The position numbers and the translations under genes are program-made. Source: Plumapathes pennacea (lineage: Eukaryota > Cnidaria > Anthozoa > Antipatharia > Myriopathidae). From it: a DNA stretch of 64,000 nucleotides. Shown in pieces: positions 56,499 to 64,000 of this stretch (positions within the stretch are counted from its first letter, which is position 1; every line of letters begins with the position of its first letter). Under the pieces are notes generated by a model. That model saw only the letters and a list, made by a program, of their open reading frames with translations. It was not told where the DNA came from and did not search any database. The DNA is taken from positions 18,791,264-18,855,263 of the forward strand of contig OZ038462.1 in the NCBI GenBank assembly GCA_964036295.1, read 5' to 3'.

Positions 56499-59400
56499 AT
56501 GGCTTCGAGAGAGGAAGGAAGATACTGCGATTTCCTAGCCCGAGACGAATCCAGTCCGTCGGCAGATGTTTTATCATCACGGGCTTTTGTTTCGGCAAAT
56601 AACAGATTTGCCAAAGAGAGCCACCCACGGCCGCTGCTAAAGCCTCGTGCATACGCATCGATGGACAAGCAACGCAAGGTGAATGGAAGACCTGAGTATA
56701 CAAGGTTGGTACACAGATTTTCTCTCGACTCCTCAGTACGAATGAAAAGTTAACCGCTACGGTATATATTTATTGAGAGTGCCGAACGCTGCTGAAGATT
56801 TGCCGGTCAGAAAAAGGATAGTAGACACATGCGAGAAACGGCGAATCTCTTATTGCTTCGCTCAAAAAGCTAAAAAGGCTTCCGCGATTTCTCGAAGCTT
56901 AGGTCTGGTGGATAAAAGCGAATTTTGCCATGTCTTTATTGTCATGTATAATTAATTCAATCTTGTTTGTTTTTCGTTTGTCAGTTAATTCAATAAGAAA
57001 ACATGTATTCTCTGTCGCATCGCGGCCCAGGAGTACCATTAGTGGATCCCCCGAGGAGTAGAAATACGTATACATCAACCCCCGTCGGGTTGTCTTCGGC
57101 ATGTTCAAAACTTTTTGTAATATACCGAGACGTGATGATTAATTTTTAATTGCAACAGCTCGTAAGTAAAATAAAATATGCATGGGGCAAGTGTAAACTG
57201 CGAAATCATCTTAAGAAATCTGGCCGTGGGGCTGCATTTGAAGCGGAGACCCCCAAGTGCACGTTAATTTGGTATTAAAAGAAGCATTAAGCTGTCCGAT
57301 CCTACTTAAAATAACAATCCACTGAGTTGGCTAGTAGAATTTATTAATTAGCTGCCAACTGTTCTTATAACTCACAATTTAAATAGACCTGTCCACCGAG
57401 AGCTGCAAAGCATTTTTAGTACGGCGTATGCGCTGTCTCTAAACTACAACAGACTGGGACACAGCACCTTCTATAGTCAGGTTACCATAAAATGAAATCC
57501 GAACCAACTGTGGAAAAAGCAACTCAGCTGAGAACTGAGCTTGAGGTGTAAATTAGACTCGTACCGGTGTTGTCATAGTCTCGGAATTTCTAAAACAATA
57601 TCTCAATATATCAGGCCTTGTTCAGTGCAGATATCGTGATATGTCTGAGTCTTTTAGTCTTATTTTGACAACTACTTATCAACACCACGTCGGCACCAGA
57701 ATAACATGTAAGTGCTTATTTAGTTTCTACTTCTTCAGTCCTAGTTGGCGCAGGGTTGACTATAAGGCTTTGTGCCCATCGGTAAAAGGAGATCGGCTAC
57801 ATATATTCAAAACACAGAAAGGAAAAGTCTGTTTTATCGGGTTTTATCGGGTAAAAGTATGATGATTGGGGAGCCTCTGCCCAAACTCAAATTAATATTT
57901 ATATGATCACCTTTTGTAAAAATGTACCCCTTTTAAATGCTTTATATATATTTTTGGTCGGTCTGGAAGATTTTAACAAGCGAAATACACGTGATCAGAA
58001 AAGAACACGTGACCACTTGACAACAAGTGCAGCCCTACGATGTTGTAATGAGACGGAAAACGACTGATGTAGAAAAACTCTGTATAGTGTATATTTAAAG
58101 ACTTTAACCAAGAATGCGACGGAGCCAGGAGTTTTTTGACAGCCCTCAGTAGAACACCAACAAGCTAGTTTCCGTAACCATGATGCCCCGCGCGCTTGGA
58201 CGTCGTATCGTATGCACAACTTTTTTCATCGCCGCATTCTTAGTATTAACACTCGGACGTATTTTTTTATTTATTTTTTATTTATTTATTTTTTTAATAA
58301 AGCTGATTTTCAGTAGCTGTGCGACATCTATTAAGGCAGCTTTTAGTGAATATTTGATAACATCGGTCATAACAGGACCTGAGATATTTGAAGGCTATTT
58401 TATTCCGTGTAATCTTGCAGTGTGCCTCATTTGTAGGTCATGACTACTTTTTATTTGGTTTGTTTCATTTTTCTGGGGGGAAAAATGCTTTTGAAACTAG
58501 ACGCCATCTGGGTGATCTTGGATGACCCTGACCCCCCGCAGAGCCCCCAATGGGCTGCAACCGTCAAAATAACCGTATCTTATAGATTTACATCAGGCTA
58601 CGTAAATACAACGGAAAAACTGGGGAGGGGTTTCCCGCCCCCCTCAGCTTCTGTTTAATTCTTCCGAACTGTTTTGACGTGCTGCCGGACGAAGCCAGAG
58701 CTTCCACTTGTAATCGGTCATTGATCATCGCTCATTTTAATACTGTGCAGAGTCTTGGAACGCAGTTAATGTCACCAAAACTATGACCTTGGAAACTGGA
58801 TCCAACTACAGAGTGTGTAGCGTTTTGAGTTTCTTGGATAAGTCTTTATAAACTTTCAGCAAAATATGCTCAAATTTGCTAGCGTTACAAATTTAGCGCA
58901 ATGCCGTATTGCCGCGATACACCCTGGACTTTCTAATCGAGCACGTGATTATTGTTGTTTAAGTGGGTGTGTGCCGCGCGCACGTGCGTATGGGTGAATA
59001 TAATATGCAAGGGGACAAAAGACACAGCATGTGTATATATTATATTATTGTCATTGTTTTCACCAGGGGTCCTGCTAGTCCAAAATAATGTCACAAAGCC
59101 GAATGTTCTGTTTGCGCTGCGATTGAGCGGTGTGTCTGAAAACCCATTCGATACAGCAAAAATTGCCGTTAGGATGTGGCGGATTTCACGACGCTGCGGC
59201 GTGCAGTGGAAATACGACTGCATACTCGCCGACTGCGTCGCTGTGTTGTTCATCAAGGACGGCGCAAAAAAATGTCCCCAGCAATAAAAAGAAAAAAAGA
59301 ATTAAAAGCGACAATTATAAAATTAACAGAAATTTCTATTTGCCGATATTGAATACGTATTTGTATGTTTGTGTATTTTGTTAAGGACAACGGTTTGTAT

Positions 59401-62400
59401 CGTATCTAACTATTGAACTGGTGAGAAATAATATGTCCCGCTGTTAACTGACAGGTTGTCTCCGCCAACCTAGAGAAAGATTGTAGTCAACGTAAATTTT
59501 CATATTAATAGTGATTTTCGTTGAAGTCTTGGAATAAAAAGACCTGTAATATTTGCGTTGTTGAAAGTATTATCATAATTAATATGGGGAAGAACTTTGA
59601 ATTTAATGAATGTCAGCTCAACATGTTGCAGGTGCTTAAAGAAATGGTAGGATATTTTAAAAAATCAGTTTCTTTCTCAAGATGATTTTTCACTCGTCTG
59701 GTTTCGCTTAATCGCATCATCAGTGAAACGCGGTCTATAATAAAATTACATTTCTTTCCGTGCCAAGCAAGTGAACAACTCATGACAAAGGATGCATGGA
59801 AACGGCCGAGAAATTAAATTGTAAAAAACTGATGAAAGGTCACAGTTGGCGATCACTAGTCAAGACTATTGAACCAAAACAAGACCTGAATTGGTTTGGT
59901 ATAACACAGTTAGAGGATGTAAAACAGTTTAAAACGTTCCGGGCGAACAATGACCGCCGAACAACCTACGCGGGCCAGGTGATTTAGACTATCCCAAGAA
60001 TCATTTTCGGGCATTCTTATAAATATTCATTCTTGTCGACCACGCAAGCTGTACGCAGCTGTACAAGCAGAAAACACGCTGAAATACTCCTCAAGCTGTC
60101 ACTCGTTCATTTACGGTTTAAATCGGTTGTCAAATTGGCGACATCTTGGAAGCGCCGCGGGATTTTATGTCTGTTCAGTCCTCTCGAATCCCGAAGATTC
60201 GACTATGCTTCAAAACGCTCTGCTACTCACTCGTCCGAGTAATCGCAAGGAGAATTTGCTTTGGCAGAAACTAAGGTGATCACGTTTGTTAATTGTCTGT
60301 TTTTTAAACCCGTTTTAAAGACGACTCTCAGATAGTTTTTCTGCGAGATGCAAGCCTCACTCATTGTACAAGGTGAATTGACAAAAGCGGTCTTTACTGG
60401 GCAAGTATAGACCTCAAGATAAGCCACTGGTTTTCACAATACTAATCCGCAACGAGACCGTAGTGAATTGAGTAACATCCATTAATTGTCCACTTCGAAC
60501 ACTGGCCGAATCGGTGATCCCAGACTAGACACTGTTAGCCAGTTTTACAAGACTTAGCCCCATCTGCCAGCATTGGAGATGTTGAAGGGAATATCATGTG
60601 CGCTTGCCCAGTTTTTCGAGTGAAAACCTTTTGTGTAATGTATTTGAGTTTATTGCAATTACTGTTATGATTCTTCTGCGAATTCGAGACACAAATGAGA
60701 GCCTAAGTTTTGTAATTTTTGTGGGTCGCGTTTAGCTTCGAGAACCGAAATCGCAGCGCAGTTCATATTATGTGGCCGCAAATACAGCTGTTTGAGGCAA
60801 ATTTATGCATACATATGCAAGCATTAAAATACTCAAGTCGAGAGGAGTACATGCAGCGGTGAAATTTGGGTCTTGAAAAACGTTGTGAAAATCCTCTTGA
60901 TGCTACTAACTCGAGACTTGCTTTACGTTACTGTTTTATCCTCAAGTCAGTTCTGAATCGGTATTTTAATCTGTGAATTCGCTCGAAAGGGGTTCCTTAA
61001 TTTGCATGTAAGCAGCTGTCTATGTGTTGGGGTTACCATAACAGAGTAAAACAGTCAGAAACTACTAGGTCGGACTCTGCATTAATACCACCGCAGTTCA
61101 TCTCAAACGCGACAAATCTTCTCTCGCTTCAAATAAGTTTTCTGATGGTGCAATAAGGGCTTTTCTATAGATAGATTAAACATCGCTAAGTCTTCCTTAC
61201 TTTGCCTGAAGCTTATCGACAATCAATGCCGCTGTTGTTAATGTTATATTCATCACTTCATTTGAAAAGCTTCCGAACTGAAATCGGCATAATTTTTTAT
61301 TTCATTTCATCAAAAAGCTAAAAACCTAAAAATAGTTGATGAATTTCTATTACACTCAGCCAAAAACCGTTTAACAGTAATAACTATGTGAGAAAGTAGG
61401 GGAAAATATTTTTTTCTTGGTGATTTGGGTTTTTAATATTAATTTAGCGAACACCCGGAACAGCTGCAGTGTGAACGACCAAAATGAGTATTTATTTTTT
61501 GGTGTGAACTAGATCAAAATTTGGGGGATGAAGCAAAATAACAAGCAAACAACCAGAGTCGTGAAGGTAGCTTGACGCCAAACTATGTTCACAATTGTCA
61601 CAGACAAACTATACATTTAGTTTTTCTATCAGCTTTTGTTTATATTTGCATGGAGGGAGGCTGAATGGGTAGGGTTTCTTCGGGACGTTAGAGAAGATTT
61701 CAAATTTAATTTATTGTTTAATAGAGTAGGCAGGTGATGTATTTGTGAAAAAAAAAGTTTTTCTTTTCTTTGCTTTTTTTTTAGGGGGGGGGGGGGGACG
61801 GTCCACATTGCGAGAGAAGTTGCAAAGTACACGTCACACGTGGCAACAAGACCTCGCAACATTGCTGAAAAATAGAGGGCTTTTCAATTATCCCTGCATT
61901 GCCTCGCAATTTTCGCTGCGTCGCAAGTTGCAATAAGTTGGTGTAACACTCTCAATTTCTGCTGCTACTTGTCTCGCAACGGCTTTACATTGTAAGTTGT
62001 GGAAAAAATTGCATCGTGTGACCGAGCCTTTAGGGAAGCAGCGTTACATATCACGAGTAACGTTATGGCGACTTTTTTGGGAAGGGGGGAGGGGAGGGGA
62101 GGGGGGTTGAGGGTAGGGATGCCAGTGGCCTGTTGGCGCTTCTTCCTGGTAAATAGCGACAATTTGGTTGACACAGCTACCATATAGCGCGTCGGTATTA
62201 ATGGAGTGTTATTTTCATTTCTAGCTTGGCTGACGTGTATGAAAAGTCACTCCAGAATGTCTTAAACATTCAACTTCAACTGAAGCTCGACGATCAGCCG
62301 TCTGAAACTTTGAGCGAACCGTTACGATACAACAAAGCCTCACCTCACCCCAGAGGGGATCCTTATAGAGACTACAAAGTTGGACCTGCACCTGAGAACG

Positions 62401-63272
62401 AAATCTTACGCCACCATCGAGGTGAAGAAGACCAGAGGCTGGTGACGAGCAGATATTCGCTTCAGGGCCGAACCGAATTGAGAAATCCTCGGAGGATTTC
62501 GTCGTCCGAAGGCTCGGCATTTCACGTTCCATCGAAACGGCAGTCGGAGATCCGAAACCAACGCGAACCACGAATGAATGTGGATCGCTTCGGAGTCGGT
62601 GCGCCGTCTGTGGAGTATCCATTGTATTCCAGAGGAGCAGGGTATCCCAGCAACCACATGGGTTTAAGTAGAGAGAGCGGGTTTTCATACGGGACCCAAG
62701 GGATGTATCTGACGTCATCACATGATTATTTGGACCCTTGGCACAAAAGGCGATCTCGGGATGTCCCGCCATTATTTCCCGTACGATGTACGCCTGTAGA
62801 ACAAAGAACACAGCTTACACAAGCCAAGGAATATTTCTCGCGAAAACTAAGGGACTTCTGGCGACCGAACAGAGTGAAAGATTTTGGCGGCGAGAAAGAC
62901 GAACATTTAAATGAGACTTCAGAGAAGCATAACGCTGTCGAAAGAGACGTTCCTTCTGGTGACGAAAACTGGCTACGCAGTACAACAAATGATAGAGACG
63001 CGCTAAACAAAACGGACACAAAAGACGCGAGAGACAGCGGAAAGCGTGATAGGTTAAAATCTCCACCCTCTCCGAGATACAAACCCTACAGTTTAAAACC
63101 CAAGAGCAGCTCCAGTCCCGTCAATGGAGTGACGGAATTCAAAATGTCCACTCGGTACAGAAGCGCGCTGAAGAGGAGCGAGAGCAGGAAGGAAACGAGA
63201 AGGTCATCTGGACAGGAGGGAGAGAAAGAGGAGTTTCTTTCTAAGCTGGGCTTAGAAAGAGTAGAACAGTGA
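56499..63272 (+). CDS. Unrecognised two-exon gene, ~417-aa basic disordered protein
   Basis: The last exon is 62225-63272, preceded by TTATTTTCATTTCTAG. It encodes 348 residues from LADVYEKSLQNVLNIQLQLK to a conserved-looking end, EEFLSKLGLERVEQ. It is rich in R, K, S, E and D, with one more structured part (QLTQAKEYFSRKLRDFWRPN). The best first exon is 56499-56704, starting MASREEGRYCDFLARDES and ending NGRPEYT. Its donor AAG|GTTGGT is weak but leaves two bases that join in phase with the C of the last exon to make serine. A stronger donor (CAAG|GTGAAT at 56679) has the wrong phase unless an extra exon lies between. Earlier in-frame methionines exist at 56430. No signal peptide or membrane segment is seen. 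I do not recognise the family and give no function. The last exon is much surer than the join. Confidence 0.5.
56705..62224 (+). other. Probable large intron, no other gene seen
   Basis: This 5.5-kb stretch contains only short frames without domains. Landmarks are a (TTTA)n tract near 58261-58300 and a T-run followed by a G-run of 13 at about 61775-61797. If the two-exon model is wrong, extra exons of the same gene may be hidden here. Confidence 0.35.
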
Positions 63273-63467
63273 CGCTAGGGTGATGTACTATCTTACTAGA
63301 ACACCAGCTCATCAGCTGGTCACAAAACTAGACAAAATACTGGAATTCTCTCTCCCCTTCACTAGGTTGAAGAGTAGTGGGACAAAAGAGTTTGGTGACG
63401 AGTCTCTCTAACTTCGTGCAGGACTGTGTGACTGTGGGAAAAGGGGGGATACGGTTAACGTGTCTAT
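63273..63467. other. 3' flank of the 348-codon exon
   Basis: Probable 3' UTR. I see no AATAAA before the window ends. Confidence 0.35.
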
Positions 63468-63602
63468 GATGGAAGAATAGGCCCATTGCATCAGGCTGGT
63501 CACATGACCAAAATCCGCCACGTGACTAAAACTGCATCACCTACGAAGGCTTTTTTAGTTGGTCATGCGACCAGCCTTATTCAAAGGGCCTATTCTTCCA
63601 TC
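63468..63602. mobile_element. MITE with 18-bp inverted repeats, 135 bp
   Basis: GATGGAAGAATAGGCCC at 63468-63484 is complementary to GGGCCTATTCTTCCATC at 63586-63602. An inner pair, GGCTGGTCACATGACC and GGTCATGCGACCAGCC, continues the palindrome. It lies in the 3' flank of the preceding gene. Confidence 0.72.
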
Positions 63603-63775
63603 GTGAAATGCCTTCAGGACCCAGTTGTTAAAAATGTTTGGATAAAGTCCGAGCCTTTGATATCTTTCAGGCCGTAAACGGGTAGGTTTTGCTGAAAACC
63701 CAACTTCTTTGACACTTTTAAATTTTAGCTAAACACTAAGCTTTTCAGCCGATGGTTTTTTATCAAAACCTATAA

Positions 63776-63973
63776 CTACAATCCTGGTCAAAAGTATGTG
63801 GGACACCCTGATAATATTGCTACACCGCAAATTTCGCTCTCGGAACACTAGCCAAATTGACTTTCTCCCCCTCCCCCGAACAATGCTGGTTCAAGAGCAC
63901 GAAGAAGCACAAACTTCAACATTTTATGAAAAAAATATTGTAAGTATCCCAACACTTTTGAACAGGATTGTAG
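63776..63973. mobile_element. Tc1/mariner-like MITE, 198 bp
   Basis: CTACAATCCTGGTCAAAAGT (63776-63795) is complementary, with few mismatches, to the end at about 63954-63973 (ACTTTTGAACAGGATTGTAG). The termini resemble those of Tc1/mariner-type elements. The interior has no transposase frame. A related left end is at 32691. Confidence 0.65.
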
Positions 63974-64000
63974 CAGTTTGTTTGCCAAGAGTTTGAGAGA

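Noticed and set aside
1-64000. CRISPR array, prophage, operon or other prokaryotic system
   Set aside because: Spliced animal genes and eukaryotic repeats dominate. The regular ~32-bp units are contiguous without unique spacers.

Overview
This is eukaryotic nuclear DNA from an animal. It is AT-rich and intron-rich, with long non-coding stretches full of microsatellites, G/C tracts and short inverted-repeat elements. The genes recognised are a LATS/Warts Hippo kinase, the mitochondrial complex I assembly factor NDUFAF4, and the ciliary protein pitchfork (CIMAP3/PIFO). This set, with compact introns and abundant MITE-like elements, fits a cnidarian, most likely an anthozoan such as a stony coral. 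That placement is an inference from general character, not from a database match.

Layout. 1-3366 is non-coding and repeat-bearing. 3367-4446 (-) is a single-exon, type II membrane, glycosyltransferase-like protein lying between two inverted copies of one repeat. 5757-6660 (+) is the decayed tail of a non-LTR retrotransposon. 6996-10315 (+) is NDUFAF4 in three exons (179 aa predicted). 14673-19039 (-) is LATS in three exons (1077 aa predicted), convergent with NDUFAF4. About 19.1-39.6 kb is close to gene-free and holds repeats plus one candidate terminal exon at 29075-29239. 39671-43752 (+) is pitchfork in seven exons (210 aa predicted), with a perfect RFX X-box 24 bp upstream of its ATG and an unexpected C-terminal four-cysteine finger. 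43753-51158 is mostly repeats with a few weak candidate exons. 51159-52076 (-) is an unrecognised 305-aa single-exon gene. 56499-63272 (+) is probably a two-exon gene for an unrecognised basic, low-complexity protein (about 417 aa). The right end holds two small inverted-repeat transposon relics.

The genes are ordinary unlinked eukaryotic genes covering Hippo signalling, complex I assembly and cilium function. I see no operon or cooperative system. The most striking unexplained structure is a repeat family found in at least seven places. Its members begin and end in G/C tracts and are filled with roughly 32-bp units built on ACCCTATTTCAGAC. Several lie in introns of NDUFAF4 and pitchfork. All exon models here were read by eye from splice sites, reading phase and remembered family sequences, without alignment or transcript evidence.
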